Assembly: GCF_000153485.2 (NCBI RefSeq)
Contig: NC_018721.1
Span: 558,001-622,000 of the forward strand
DNA from: Psychroflexus torquis ATCC 700755
Lineage (GTDB): Bacteria; Bacteroidota; Bacteroidia; Flavobacteriales; Flavobacteriaceae
Direction of reading: 5' to 3'
DNA length: 64,000 nucleotides
The notes below the pieces were generated by a model. That model saw only the letters and a list, made by a program, of their open reading frames with translations, was not told where the DNA came from and searched no databases. Below, in pieces: positions 45,632-57,185 of the stretch. Position numbers and translations under genes: made by a program. Position 1 is the stretch's first letter; each line of letters starts with the position of its first letter.

Positions 45632-47635
45632 TTAAAATTTTATCACTTTGTTTAAAGTATTGATGTCTTGTGAAGTCCCAAAAATATAAACCAGATCATC
45701 AATTTCAATTTTGGTAGTAGGCTGGATCTCTGAAATATATTTTCGTCCACGTTTAATAGCCAAAACAGTAACATTATATTTTTTACCCATACCAGAGTCC
45801 ACTATAGATTTCCCAGCAATATCATTATCACCGTGTTGCACATGAAGCGTTGCCACCTCCTTATTTGGAATATCTAATTGTTGAAACATCGCATTCTTAG
45901 ACGTTGGTTTTATACTGGTAAGCATCTGATAGTCATATGATCTTATACTGGTGACAATATTCTCAATATCACTTTGGGTAATCATATATTGTTTGAGCAC
46001 CCGTGTGAAAATTTCGATAGAAGTTTCAAATTCTTCAGGAATAACTTCATCTGCTCCCACTTTCATATTTTCGTCAATTTCTTTTACAAACCGTGTTCTT
46101 ACAATGATATAAACAGTTTGAGAAAATAATCTTACGGAAGAGATGATTTTTTTGGTAGCACTAGGATCTGAGATTGCGATCACCACTACTCTAGCTTTTT
46201 GAATATTGATATGCTTAAGAATTTCTGGATCTGCTGCATCTCCAAAAACAATAGGTTGGTTTTTTCGTTTAGCCTCTTCTATAGCATCGTAATCCATATC
46301 CACAATAACATAAGGGATATCTATATGAGAGGTCACTCTAGAGATATTTTGGCCATTGATTCCGTACCCGATAATAACCACATGGTCTGACCATTCCTGC
46401 ACCTGGTCTACTTCACTACTACTTTGCTCTAGCTTTCTATTATTAAGCCGTTTCCTTACGCCTTTAGGAATGGCCGCTACGAGTAAAAAATCTGTAAATT
46501 TATGAGATTTTTGAAGAATGAATGGCGTTAATGCCATTGTAATAATAGAAACAGATAGGAAATATTGATATAATTCATTGGGCAATAAATCGTTTTGAAG
46601 GCCCACCGTAGAGAGTAAAAGAGAGAATTCTCCAACTTGGAAAATACTCAATGCAGACATAAAAGTAGTTCGCGGTTGAGTTTTTAAAATGAACGTCACA
46701 ACAGCGACCACTAGCATCTTGATTAGGAGGACCGCAAGCACGAAGAGTAAGATATAAATGACATTATTTATAAAAAAAGAAAGATCTAGCAATGAGCCCA
46801 CAGAGATAAAAAAGAAACTGATAAAGATTTCCCGAAACGGTAAGACGTTAGCTGTAGCTTGATGGCTATATTCTGATTCAGAGATAATCAAACCTGCGAA
46901 AAATGCACCAAGCGCTAAAGAGAGTCCCACAGAGGACGTTAACCAAGCCACAGAAAAACAAAAGACGATTGTGGTTAATATAAATAACTCTCTATTCTTG
47001 GATTTAACGACTAATTTGAAAACAAACGGAACTATATATCTTTGAAGTACAAAGACCACAGCACCAACTCCTATTAGTTTTACTAAGAGAATAAGTAAGG
47101 TTTCCCCAATATTATCAGATTTCCCAGCCAAAATGGGCGTTAGCAACATCATTGGAACAACAATTATATCTTGAAAAATAAGAATCCCTAAAGCCACTCT
47201 CCCATGAGGAGACTCTATCTCCCCTTTTTCCTGAAGCATCTTAAGAACAATAGCTGTACTACTAAGAGAAATTAAAAATCCTATAAAAACAGCAGTATTA
47301 ATTTCGACACCTAACGCAATAGAAACTAAGGCTGTTATCAGTATAGTTCCTCCTACTTGCAGACCTCCACCTATAAAAACAGTCTTTCGGATTTTCATGA
47401 GCCCACTAAACGATAGCTCAATTCCAATGATAAAAAGTAGGAAAATTATCCCAATTTCTGAAAGCAATTCTACTTCATGAGTCGAGCTTAATAAATTGAA
47501 CGCACTAGGCCCTACAATTATTCCCGCCATCAAGAACCCAAGAATAGAAGGCACCTTTATCTTTTGAAATGCCAAAATAATGACAATGGAAATACCTAAG
47601 ACAATGACAATTTCTTTTAATAAGGGGATTTCCAT
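45632..47635 (-). CDS. CPA2-type cation:proton antiporter with TrkA domains
   Basis: A 667-residue membrane protein of the KefB/KefC class. Residues 1-380 form about a dozen hydrophobic helices of the Na+/H+ exchanger fold, with LGFLMAGIIVGPSAFNLL near 31 and SSTAIVLKMLQEKGE near 125. A TrkA-N nucleotide-binding domain follows (about 420-540, VVIIGYGINGQNISRV), then a TrkA-C domain (about 580-665). It probably exchanges K+ or Na+ for protons under control of a bound nucleotide; the ion is not certain. Confidence 0.93.
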   Translation of the reverse strand: MEIPLLKEIVIVLGISIVIILAFQKIKVPSILGFLMAGIIVGPSAFNLLSSTHEVELLSEIGIIFLLFIIGIELSFSGLMKIRKTVFIGGGLQVGGTILITALVSIALGVEINTAVFIGFLISLSSTAIVLKMLQEKGEIESPHGRVALGILIFQDIIVVPMMLLTPILAGKSDNIGETLLILLVKLIGVGAVVFVLQRYIVPFVFKLVVKSKNRELFILTTIVFCFSVAWLTSSVGLSLALGAFFAGLIISESEYSHQATANVLPFREIFISFFFISVGSLLDLSFFINNVIYILLFVLAVLLIKMLVVAVVTFILKTQPRTTFMSALSIFQVGEFSLLLSTVGLQNDLLPNELYQYFLSVSIITMALTPFILQKSHKFTDFLLVAAIPKGVRKRLNNRKLEQSSSEVDQVQEWSDHVVIIGYGINGQNISRVTSHIDIPYVIVDMDYDAIEEAKRKNQPIVFGDAADPEILKHINIQKARVVVIAISDPSATKKIISSVRLFSQTVYIIVRTRFVKEIDENMKVGADEVIPEEFETSIEIFTRVLKQYMITQSDIENIVTSIRSYDYQMLTSIKPTSKNAMFQQLDIPNKEVATLHVQHGDNDIAGKSIVDSGMGKKYNVTVLAIKRGRKYISEIQPTTKIEIDDLVYIFGTSQDINTLNKVIKF

Positions 47636-47792
47636 AGACTGGTTTTAATGAAGCCTAAAAATACTAAACTTTAACACTCAATGTTGTTTATGAAATACTA
47701 AATAATTCACTAGCAAGCCCAAGGCTATAATTAGCTTTTACTATACATTCAAATTTAATAAACTCATTATATTTACACCCAAATCTATCTTT

Positions 47793-48548
47793 ATGCGTAA
47801 GTTTCTAATTCTTTTTTTTATAAGTATTTCTTTTTGGTCCTGCTCAAAACATCCTACTATTCTTGTTAAGACAGATGGAGAACTGGTGCGAATTTCAGAT
47901 TCGATAGAAAAAAATAAAGAGCTTGAAGACTTTATCTTACCCTACAGAAAACGTATCCAAGAAGAAATGAGCGCCGTTTTGTCCTACACCCCAAAAGCAA
48001 TGTTCAAATCGGATACAAAGTTAAACACCCCTTTAGGGAATATGATGTCTGATGCTGTTCTTGAAATGGCCAATCCTATTTTTGAAAAACGAACTGGCCA
48101 TAAAATAGATGTTGTGATCTTAAATTATGGTGGAATTCGTTCTGGCATCAATGCTGGAGAGGTGACCACAAGGACCGCTTATAATATTATGCCTTTTGAA
48201 AACGAAGTCGTTATCGCTGAATTAGCTTCAGAAGAACTTAAAGCATTGGTGAATTATTTAGTTAAAAATAAAGTCGCTCACCCCATCGCTGGTCTTCAAA
48301 TTTCTCTAGATGCTGAAGGCCTTCTTAAAGAGGTGAAAGTGAATGGGGAACACATTCAGAATAAAAATTACTACGTTGCCACTTCCGACTACCTCATAAA
48401 AGGCGGAGACCGTATGGAATTCTTTAAAAAATCAAAAAGCGTACACTCCTTAGATTATAAGTTAAGAAACTTGTTTATAGATTATTTTAAAAAGAAAGAC
48501 ACCATAGCTCCAAAACAGGATAATCGCTTTACCAAACTTCAAAACTAG
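47793..48548 (+). CDS. 5'-nucleotidase C-terminal domain lipoprotein
   Basis: A 251-residue lipoprotein (Cys17, SFWSC) that consists of the substrate-binding C-terminal domain of 5'-nucleotidases only: NTPLGNMMSDAVLEMAN, VVILNYGGIRSGINAGEVT, YNIMPFENEVV and ATSDYLIKGGDRM. The metallophosphatase half is encoded by the next gene, starting 4 bp later. The two products probably work as one enzyme in the periplasm. Confidence 0.9.
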   Translation: MRKFLILFFISISFWSCSKHPTILVKTDGELVRISDSIEKNKELEDFILPYRKRIQEEMSAVLSYTPKAMFKSDTKLNTPLGNMMSDAVLEMANPIFEKRTGHKIDVVILNYGGIRSGINAGEVTTRTAYNIMPFENEVVIAELASEELKALVNYLVKNKVAHPIAGLQISLDAEGLLKEVKVNGEHIQNKNYYVATSDYLIKGGDRMEFFKKSKSVHSLDYKLRNLFIDYFKKKDTIAPKQDNRFTKLQN

Positions 48549-48552
48549 TATC

Positions 48553-49467
48553 ATGAACCGATTAAAATTTATAAAAACGACAGGAGCAGCAACAACATTC
48601 ACAGCAGTGGGTGGCCTCGGCTTATTGAGAGCTTTCCAAGCTAAGCCTTTCACCAAACACCTTACTATTTTGCATACTAATGATGTGCACAGTCACATCG
48701 ATCCCTTTCCCAAGAATGACAGTCAGTATCCCAGTCTTGGTGGTGTGTCAAGACGGTATAGCTATATTGAGAAGGTAAAGGCCGAAAATCCAAACACCTT
48801 AATTTTGGATGCTGGAGATTCCTTTCAAGGAACACCGTATTTCAATTTTCATGGAGGTGAGTTAGAGTTTAAACTCATGAGTAAAATGGGATACCATGCC
48901 TCCACAATTGGCAATCATGAGTTTGATAATGGGATTGATAATATAGCCACTCAACTTGAACATGCTAATTTCGATATGCTGAATACCAATTACAATTTGG
49001 AGAACACAATCCTAAATGGACTCGTCAAACCCCATCAGATTTACGAAGTCAATGGCTTAACTATTGGTGTTTTTGCACTCGGTATTGAACTTGATGGATT
49101 GGTTTCTCAAGACTTGTATAAAGAAACAAAATACCTAGACCCTATTGAGATAGCTCAAGAGCAGATCAAAATTTTAAAACAAGATCTCAATTGCGATATC
49201 GTAATTTGTTTATCGCATTTGGGCTATAGCTATAAATCTAATAAGATTGATGATTTAAAGCTCGCTGCACAGACCAAAAATCTTGACCTTATCATAGGAG
49301 GACATACTCATACTTTTTTGGATAAGCCTACTGTGGTTGAAAATGCAGAGGGTAAAGCTGTATTGGTCAACCAAGTGGGGTGGGCAGGCATAAACGTTGG
49401 CCGAATTGACTTTTACTTTGACGATAAAGAGCTAAAAGAACAAAAGAGCTTGGTGATGGAAGTCTAG
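48553..49467 (+). CDS. 5'-nucleotidase metallophosphatase domain protein
   Basis: A 304-residue calcineurin-like phosphatase, the N-terminal half of a classical 5'-nucleotidase. The metal motifs are ILHTNDVHSH near 37, LDAGDSFQGT near 81, GNHEFDNG near 115, LSHLGY near 219 and GGHTHTF near 245. The N-terminus (MNRLKFIKTTGAATTFTAVGG) looks like a Tat signal but lacks the twin arginine, so the export route is open. With the upstream lipoprotein it probably hydrolyses nucleotides outside the cytoplasm. Confidence 0.92.
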   Translation: MNRLKFIKTTGAATTFTAVGGLGLLRAFQAKPFTKHLTILHTNDVHSHIDPFPKNDSQYPSLGGVSRRYSYIEKVKAENPNTLILDAGDSFQGTPYFNFHGGELEFKLMSKMGYHASTIGNHEFDNGIDNIATQLEHANFDMLNTNYNLENTILNGLVKPHQIYEVNGLTIGVFALGIELDGLVSQDLYKETKYLDPIEIAQEQIKILKQDLNCDIVICLSHLGYSYKSNKIDDLKLAAQTKNLDLIIGGHTHTFLDKPTVVENAEGKAVLVNQVGWAGINVGRIDFYFDDKELKEQKSLVMEV

Positions 49468-49480
49468 AACCCGGAGTAGA

Positions 49481-51496
<2,016 letters not shown>

Positions 51497-51588
51497 TTAT
51501 AGGTTGAAAAGAAAGTTCCTTGTTCAGCCTTTAAAATTAAATTAAATTCTTCAAATTCTTAGTCAGAATATCTGTTAATAAGGATAGT

Positions 51589-52434
51589 TTAATAAGCTTT
51601 TAGCATTCTGTAATTCCCACGGAAATCTTTCCTCAACTCCAGGCTTTGAAAACCAAAACTTTTGAACAATTGGCGTGTTTCTTCTGCTAAATTTTGATTG
51701 ATTTCCACATAAACCAAAGGCCTTTTTCTCATTTTGGAAGTCAGTTCTGCAATTCTTCTATAAAAAATTAAAGGATCGCTATCCTTCACAAACAAAGCCA
51801 AATGCGGCTCGTTTTTAAGAACATTATCCTGCATTTGAGCTTGCTCATTGAATTTTACATAAGGAGGATTGGAAACCACAATATCAATTTCCTCTGGAAG
51901 ATGCTTCAAGGTCAATAAATCGGCTTGAGTATACTCGATTTTGGTGTTATTATCTTCTGAATTTAATTCTGCTAGCTTTAAGGCTTCTGATGAAATATCT
52001 AGAGCCTTGAGTTTAGCCTGAGGTAGGTGCTTAGCTAAAGCAATAGGAATACAACCGCTCCCCGTCCCTAAATCTAATATAGACAACTGAGACTTTGAAA
52101 ATTTCTGATCTTCTAAAATCCATTCTACTAATTCTTCGGTTTCTGGTCTTGGAATCAATACACTGGTATTGACTCTAAAACGAAGCCCAAAAAATTCAGT
52201 ATAACCTAAGATATAGTGTATAGGTTCTTGTGCTTCAAGTCGAGATTGAGCCTTCTTAAACTCTACTAATTTTTTAGAATCTAGATTCGCTTCAGATTCT
52301 AAAAGCAAATCATGAGTTTTTAAATCCAGAAGGTCTTCTGCCAACCACTTAAAGAAATTAGAAATCTCTCCTCCTTCATAAATGGGCTGAAGAGCTTTAA
52401 AAAAGTCTTGCTTTAGTTTTTTAAGATCAGTCAT
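51589..52434 (-). CDS. prmC: Release factor glutamine methyltransferase PrmC
   Basis: PrmC methylates the GGQ glutamine of peptide release factors. The 281-residue protein has an N-terminal helical domain, the SAM motif LDLGTGSGCIPIALA near 121 and the substrate motif NPPY at 189-192. It is slightly short but complete. It overlaps the IMPACT-family gene by four bases. Confidence 0.95.
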   Translation of the reverse strand: MTDLKKLKQDFFKALQPIYEGGEISNFFKWLAEDLLDLKTHDLLLESEANLDSKKLVEFKKAQSRLEAQEPIHYILGYTEFFGLRFRVNTSVLIPRPETEELVEWILEDQKFSKSQLSILDLGTGSGCIPIALAKHLPQAKLKALDISSEALKLAELNSEDNNTKIEYTQADLLTLKHLPEEIDIVVSNPPYVKFNEQAQMQDNVLKNEPHLALFVKDSDPLIFYRRIAELTSKMRKRPLVYVEINQNLAEETRQLFKSFGFQSLELRKDFRGNYRMLKAY

Positions 52435-53054
52435 TCTTCCTCGGATTTATGCTCACTAGAAACTTGAAATCCAAAGACGCTATCAAATTTTTTGTAGATC
52501 TCTTCAAAGTCTTTTTTCCTAACACTTATTTTAAATTTACAATTGAGCTTTAAGTCTTGAGATAGAATATCCAAGTCGTATTCTTTAACCAGTCTCATCA
52601 CCAGATTCATTTTATCGTATTCACAAATCACATCAAACTCCATATTGATGGTTTTAGTGATAATTTTACTGGCTTCCAAAGCCATCTTTGCTGAAGTTTT
52701 GTAGGCAGAAATCAGCCCCCCTACCCCCAACTTAATACCTCCAAAATATCTCACTACAACCACTAAGGTATTGGTCATTTCAAAATTTTGCAACTGTCCA
52801 AGTATTGGCATTCCTGCAGAATTGGAAGGCTCACCATCATCGCTGACTCGAAAGTGTTCATAGTTTTCTCCCATTTGCCAAGCATAACAAAAATGTCCTG
52901 CTTTGCTATGTTTAGATTTCAAACTAAAGATTGCCTTTTCTACATCTGTTTCTGAGAAAATAGGGAAAGAATAGGCGAAAAACTTACTAGCCTTTTCCTT
53001 AAACAGAATTTCTGAACCAGGTCGGTTAATGGTTTTAAAAACGTCATCTTTCAA
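52431..53054 (-). CDS. YigZ/IMPACT family protein
   Basis: A 207-residue protein of the YigZ/IMPACT family, recognised from SKFFAYSFPIFSETDVEKAI, FRVSDDGEPSNSAGMPIL and VVVVRYFGGIKLGVGGLI. Eukaryotic IMPACT regulates translation through GCN1; the bacterial role is not settled. It overlaps prmC by four bases and is translated before it. Confidence 0.92.
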   Translation of the reverse strand: MKDDVFKTINRPGSEILFKEKASKFFAYSFPIFSETDVEKAIFSLKSKHSKAGHFCYAWQMGENYEHFRVSDDGEPSNSAGMPILGQLQNFEMTNTLVVVVRYFGGIKLGVGGLISAYKTSAKMALEASKIITKTINMEFDVICEYDKMNLVMRLVKEYDLDILSQDLKLNCKFKISVRKKDFEEIYKKFDSVFGFQVSSEHKSEEE

Positions 53055-53087
53055 AATAAAGTTGAATTAAAGATTCAGGTCACTTCG

Positions 53088-53807
53088 TTAGCCTTGAATG
53101 GTAAAAATCGCTGGCCGCTTGTGCAGATCAATAGACGTTTTCTTCCATTCTGCGACGGTTTGAGTTTTAATAAATTCGGTAGAGAGGGTCAAATCAACGG
53201 CCACACTTATTCTGGTAGAAGACTGTAAAGTAGTAATAAGACTGATGAGTAATTTATTATTTCTGTAAGGCGTTTCTATAAATATTTGAGCTTGGTTATT
53301 GTCTATAGATGCCTTTTCAATTTTTTTTACAAAATGCTTTCTCTCTTGATTGTCGATAGGTAAATACCCGTGAAAGGTGAAGTTTTGACCATTAAGACCG
53401 CTAGACATCAAGGCCAATAAAATAGAAGATGGACCTACCAAAGGAACCACTCTGATATTTTTTTGGTGAGCCAAAGCTACCACTTGAGCTCCAGGATCTG
53501 CAACTCCAGGGCAACCAGCGTCGGAAATTAGTCCCATATTGATGCCTTGTTCACATTGATCAAGGAAATTTGGAATTTCAAGATCGGAAGTGAATTTATT
53601 TAATAGCTTAAACTCAAGGCTAGGCTGTGATTTGGAAGGCACTACTTTTTTTATAAAATGCCTGGCAACTTTTTCATTTTCAACAATATAATGGTCAATT
53701 TCGCTGATGACTTTACGGATAGACAGAGGTAGAACTTCCAAGGGCGGCAAGTCTCCAAGCCTATTAGGGATTAAATAAAGTTTACCTTTTTGAGGTGTTT
53801 TGTCCAT
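53088..53807 (-). CDS. SAM-dependent methyltransferase of the tetrapyrrole methylase fold (RsmI-like)
   Basis: A 239-residue tetrapyrrole-methylase-fold methyltransferase. The motifs LISDAGCPGVADPG near 90 and VVPLVGPSSILLALMSSGL near 118 are those of RsmI, which 2'-O-methylates C1402 of 16S rRNA. This protein lacks the usual RsmI length and C-terminal region, so it may be an RsmI paralogue with another target. Confidence 0.82.
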   Translation of the reverse strand: MDKTPQKGKLYLIPNRLGDLPPLEVLPLSIRKVISEIDHYIVENEKVARHFIKKVVPSKSQPSLEFKLLNKFTSDLEIPNFLDQCEQGINMGLISDAGCPGVADPGAQVVALAHQKNIRVVPLVGPSSILLALMSSGLNGQNFTFHGYLPIDNQERKHFVKKIEKASIDNNQAQIFIETPYRNNKLLISLITTLQSSTRISVAVDLTLSTEFIKTQTVAEWKKTSIDLHKRPAIFTIQG

Positions 53808-53837
53808 ACATCTATAATTAATTGATCAAAAATTAAA

Positions 53838-54290
53838 TTATGCTAATTCTGAAGCAATAACAGAACAGGATTCTTCCAACATATGATACACCTGTTCAAA
53901 ACCATTAATGGAATCATGATAAGGATCTGGTACACTTTGGTCTTCGCCTGGATATATAGTATTCAGAATTAAACTGACTTTATCTTCTTCCTCTTTGTTG
54001 TCTGCCATGTTAATAACATCTTCATAATTGGATGAATCCATGACATAAATATAATCAAAACTTTGAAAATCTTTCTTTGCAAAGGGTCTGCTTTTTTGGT
54101 TGGTAATATCTATACCATATTTATTGGCCACTTCTATAGAGCGTTGGTCTGGAAGAGAACCTTGATGAAAAGCAGAAGTCCCTGCAGAGTCTATTTCGAA
54201 AATGGACGTGTCTAGCTTAGATTCTAAGATCCCCTCTGCCAGAGGGGATCGGCAAATATTACCTAAGCATACCATCAAAACTCGAATCAT
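53838..54290 (-). CDS. Low molecular weight protein-tyrosine phosphatase
   Basis: A 150-residue phosphatase with the P-loop VCLGNICRSP (catalytic Cys8 and Arg14) near the N-terminus and the general acid Asp in VPDPYHD near the C-terminus. Related enzymes act on tyrosine kinases of polysaccharide export, but none is encoded nearby. It overlaps the dnaA stop by four bases and so is translated after dnaA. Confidence 0.94.
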   Translation of the reverse strand: MIRVLMVCLGNICRSPLAEGILESKLDTSIFEIDSAGTSAFHQGSLPDQRSIEVANKYGIDITNQKSRPFAKKDFQSFDYIYVMDSSNYEDVINMADNKEEEDKVSLILNTIYPGEDQSVPDPYHDSINGFEQVYHMLEESCSVIASELA

Positions 54291-55717
54291 AACTGCTTGA
54301 ATTTAATTTCGAGATCTTGGATGAATTTCCTGTATTGCTTATCGGATTCTTGGAGATTGGATACAATTTTACAAGAATGTAAGACCGTGGAGTGGTCTCT
54401 TTGTCCTATGTGTCTTCCAATACTGGTGAGCGAAGTTTTGGTTATTTCTTTAGCAAAATACATGGCGATTTGCCTAGCCTGAACAACGTTGCGCTTTCTA
54501 CTTTTAGACTGTAACTCTTCTATCTCGATATGAAAATAATCACTAACTACATTTTGAATATCATCTAGAGAAATCGGTTTCTTGTTGTTTTTGACGTAAT
54601 TCTTTACGATTTGCTCTGCAAGATCAATAGTGATTTCTTTTTTGCTAAACGTGGAGTGTGCGATAAGAGAAATGATAGCCCCCTCAAGTTCACGAATGTT
54701 GGCGGTAATTCTTGAGGCCACATAATCTAAAATTTCATCGGCCATCTCTACACCATCATTATAAAGTTTATTCTTTATAATTTTGATACGCGTTTCAAAA
54801 TCTGGCTGCGCGAGTTCTGCTGAGAGTCCCCACTTAAATCTGGAAAGAAGTCTCTGCTGAATGTCTTGCATATCTACAGGAGCCTTGTCACTGGTTAAAA
54901 TAACTTGTTTTCCATTTTGATGCAAGTGATTAAAAATGTGAAAAAACACATCCTGAGTTCCTTTCTTACCAGAAATTAATTGGATATCATCTACAATAAG
55001 TACGTCTACAATTTGATAAAAATGAATAAAGTCGTTTCTGTTATTTTTGGAAACCGCATCGATATGCTGTTGCGTAAATTTATCTGCAGAAATATAAAGA
55101 ACAGTTTTATCTGGAAATTTATCTTTGACTTGTAATCCTATAGCATGAGCTAAATGGGTTTTCCCCAAACCAACTCCACCAAAAATAAGTAAAGGATTAA
55201 AAGAAGTTCCACCAGGTTTATTTGCCACGGCAAGACTTGCAGATCTCGCTAACCTATTGGAGGTTCCCTCCAGAAAATTATCGAAAGTGTAATTTGAGTT
55301 TAATTGAGAATCAATTTTTAAGTTCCGAATACCCGGAATGACGAACGGGTTTCTTAATTCTGGATTCTTTTGACGCGAAGGAAAATCTATAGATTGAGAG
55401 TTAACATTGGAACGTTGAGTACTTGGTATTTTTTCTGTAAAAGGTTGTCTATTACCTTTAGCATTTTCCATTCGAATCACGTAAACCAACTTTGCTCCTT
55501 TTCCTATTTCTTTGGTCAAAGCAACTTTTAAAAGATCTACGTAATGCTCTTCTAGCCACTCGTAAAAAAATTTTGAAGGTACTTGAATGCTCAAGGCATT
55601 ATCATTGAGCTTTACGGCATTTATAGGTTGAAACCAGGTTTTATAAGCTTGATCTGAGATGTTGTCTTTCACAAAAGTTAGGCAGTTATCCCAAACCGAA
55701 GTTGCTGATTTTGACAT
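54287..55717 (-). CDS. dnaA: Chromosomal replication initiator DnaA
   Basis: DnaA binds the origin and opens it for replication. The 476-residue protein has the N-terminal domain I, a low-complexity linker (about 85-135), the AAA+ domain with Walker A GGVGLGKT at 180-187 and Walker B VLIVDDIQ, and the C-terminal DnaA-box binding domain with RDHSTVLHSC. Length and order are standard. I saw no DnaA boxes in its upstream gap, so the origin is not recognisable here. Confidence 0.97.
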   Translation of the reverse strand: MSKSATSVWDNCLTFVKDNISDQAYKTWFQPINAVKLNDNALSIQVPSKFFYEWLEEHYVDLLKVALTKEIGKGAKLVYVIRMENAKGNRQPFTEKIPSTQRSNVNSQSIDFPSRQKNPELRNPFVIPGIRNLKIDSQLNSNYTFDNFLEGTSNRLARSASLAVANKPGGTSFNPLLIFGGVGLGKTHLAHAIGLQVKDKFPDKTVLYISADKFTQQHIDAVSKNNRNDFIHFYQIVDVLIVDDIQLISGKKGTQDVFFHIFNHLHQNGKQVILTSDKAPVDMQDIQQRLLSRFKWGLSAELAQPDFETRIKIIKNKLYNDGVEMADEILDYVASRITANIRELEGAIISLIAHSTFSKKEITIDLAEQIVKNYVKNNKKPISLDDIQNVVSDYFHIEIEELQSKSRKRNVVQARQIAMYFAKEITKTSLTSIGRHIGQRDHSTVLHSCKIVSNLQESDKQYRKFIQDLEIKFKQL

Positions 55718-55879
55718 AGTTAGACTTAAAGTATATTAATTAGTATTCTATTTTTTGCAAGTTTTTTCTGTTCTTACGAAAGGCAAATATGTGAACAAAT
55801 TTTCTAATAAAAAAATCGGATTTGGGTTGAAATTCTCTTTTTTTTTACCTATAATTAATGAGATGTTAAAAGATAAATT

Positions 55880-56320
55880 TTGAGCAAAAATAGTAAACTA
55901 ATAAAGCCAATTTCGACGTCTTCTTCAATTGAAGTTAGGTATGCGGAAACAGACCAAATGGGAGTTGTACATCATGCCAACTACCCTATTTATTTTGAAC
56001 AAGCCAGAGTAGATTGGTTGAGAAAAATGGGAATGCATTACCAAGAAATGGAAGATAAAGGAATCTTTTTACCCTTATCTAAATTGACTATAGATTATAA
56101 AAAACCGGCAAGGTTTGGAAATATCCTAAACGTAAAGACACTCTTAAATACATTACCCAGTGCATCGATTATTTTTGATTATGAAATTAGAAATCAAAAC
56201 GATGAAATCCTAACTCTTGGTCAAACAGTGCTCGTTTTTGTTGACCATAAAACAAAACGACCTATACGCTGTCCGCAAAATATTATGGATCTTATTTTAA
56301 AAGCTATTCCAAAAGATTAA
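55880..56320 (+). CDS. Acyl-CoA thioesterase, hotdog fold (YbgC/FadM-like)
   Basis: A 146-residue 4-hydroxybenzoyl-CoA-type thioesterase with the signature YAETDQMGVVHHANYPIYFEQAR, where the Asp is catalytic in the family. Substrate is not evident; YbgC relatives act on short-chain or membrane-linked acyl-CoA. The start appears to be TTG at 55880, with no better ATG before the conserved domain. It is divergent from dnaA, and its stop overlaps the end of the mgsA pseudogene. Confidence 0.88.
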   Translation: MSKNSKLIKPISTSSSIEVRYAETDQMGVVHHANYPIYFEQARVDWLRKMGMHYQEMEDKGIFLPLSKLTIDYKKPARFGNILNVKTLLNTLPSASIIFDYEIRNQNDEILTLGQTVLVFVDHKTKRPIRCPQNIMDLILKAIPKD

Positions 56321-56680
56321 TTCTTAAAATAAGCATCTACAAAAGCTGAGCTGTTACTGGATTGGTGGCTATGGAAATGTTATGGTCATCGCCAATTCTC
56401 ATTAATATTTGGACATCTGGCTCGTGAGGTTGCATACCTAAGAGATCTCAAAAAAAATCATCGATAATTCATTCTCTGCACCTAAAGCTTCTATTTGGGG
56501 CACTGTCACCAATGGGACCTGAAATTTTTTTCTCTATGCTAAGGCAATTGTTTTCAATGTGAGTACCGGTGGTCTCTTTAGGTATAAGATTAGCTTCTTT
56601 AAGTTTTTAAATGTTTTTATTGATAAAATTGAGCGTTTTTGGCTTCTTTCCACGTGTACAATAATGGCTGTTTTCTTTTT
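56317..56680 (-). pseudogene. mgsA: Frameshifted methylglyoxal synthase
   Basis: This 376-bp gap between the thioesterase and GNAT genes holds a dead mgsA on the minus strand. Blocks in changing frames read, in order, KTAIIVH (about 56673), LKEANLIPKETTGTHIEN and EKKISGPIGDSA (56603 to about 56500), QIEALGAENELSMIFFE (56497 to about 56450), MQPHEPDVQILMRIGDDHN with ISIATNPVTAQLL (56435-56340) and DAYFKN before TAA 56319-56317. These match MgsA from start to end, including the GTT-like phosphate site and PHEPDVQ. At least three frameshifts and internal stops inactivate it. MgsA makes methylglyoxal from dihydroxyacetone phosphate. Confidence 0.85.
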
Positions 56681-56696
56681 TAATTAGGCTTATTTC

Positions 56697-57185
56697 TTAA
56701 ACTAATTTTTTCTTCATAAACACCTTGCAGGAATAGTGTCCTGTATCTCCTAATCGCTCTTCTATATAATCGAAACCCGATTTTTTATATAATTTCTGAG
56801 CAGGCTCCATGGAAACTAAAGTCTCTATATAACATTCATTAAAATGATGCTTTTTGGCAAAGTTTAAGCACACTTGCATCATTTGTTGTCCCAGGCCTCT
56901 TCCTCTCACCTTAGGATGAAAATACATTTTCTGAAGTTCACAGATTGTGCTTTCTCCGTTTTCTAAAGGAGCTATACCTGCACTGCCAAGAATTTCATCT
57001 CCTTCCAGAAATACAAAATACTCTGCTCTATCTTTCTGGTAAGTTTCGAAAAGCTGATCTAAAGCTATGTCTTCATAAGCTGTACCTACTTTGGGCACAC
57101 CTTGTTCTATCAAGACATAGCGTATCATTTCTGCTACTTTTGCATTGTCTTTTTGTTCTATAGGTCTAATTGTTATATCAGTCAT
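56697..57185 (-). CDS. GNAT family N-acetyltransferase
   Basis: A GCN5-related acetyltransferase of 162 residues, starting MTDITIRPIEQKDN at ATG 57185. The acetyl-CoA-binding loop is in RGRGLGQQMMQVCLNFAKKH, preceded by ELQKMYFHPKV and followed by KLYKKSGFDYIEE. An in-frame upstream ATG at 57275 would add 30 residues with no resemblance to the family, so I use the later start. Substrate unknown. Confidence 0.88.
   Translation of the reverse strand: MTDITIRPIEQKDNAKVAEMIRYVLIEQGVPKVGTAYEDIALDQLFETYQKDRAEYFVFLEGDEILGSAGIAPLENGESTICELQKMYFHPKVRGRGLGQQMMQVCLNFAKKHHFNECYIETLVSMEPAQKLYKKSGFDYIEERLGDTGHYSCKVFMKKKLV

Noticed and set aside
48553..48640. Tat signal peptide on the metallophosphatase
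   Set aside because: The N-terminus has the general look but no twin arginine, so I do not claim Tat export.
55718..55879. Possible replication origin upstream of dnaA
   Set aside because: The gap is AT-rich but contains no TTATCCACA-like DnaA boxes that I can find, and in Bacteroidota the origin is often not next to dnaA.
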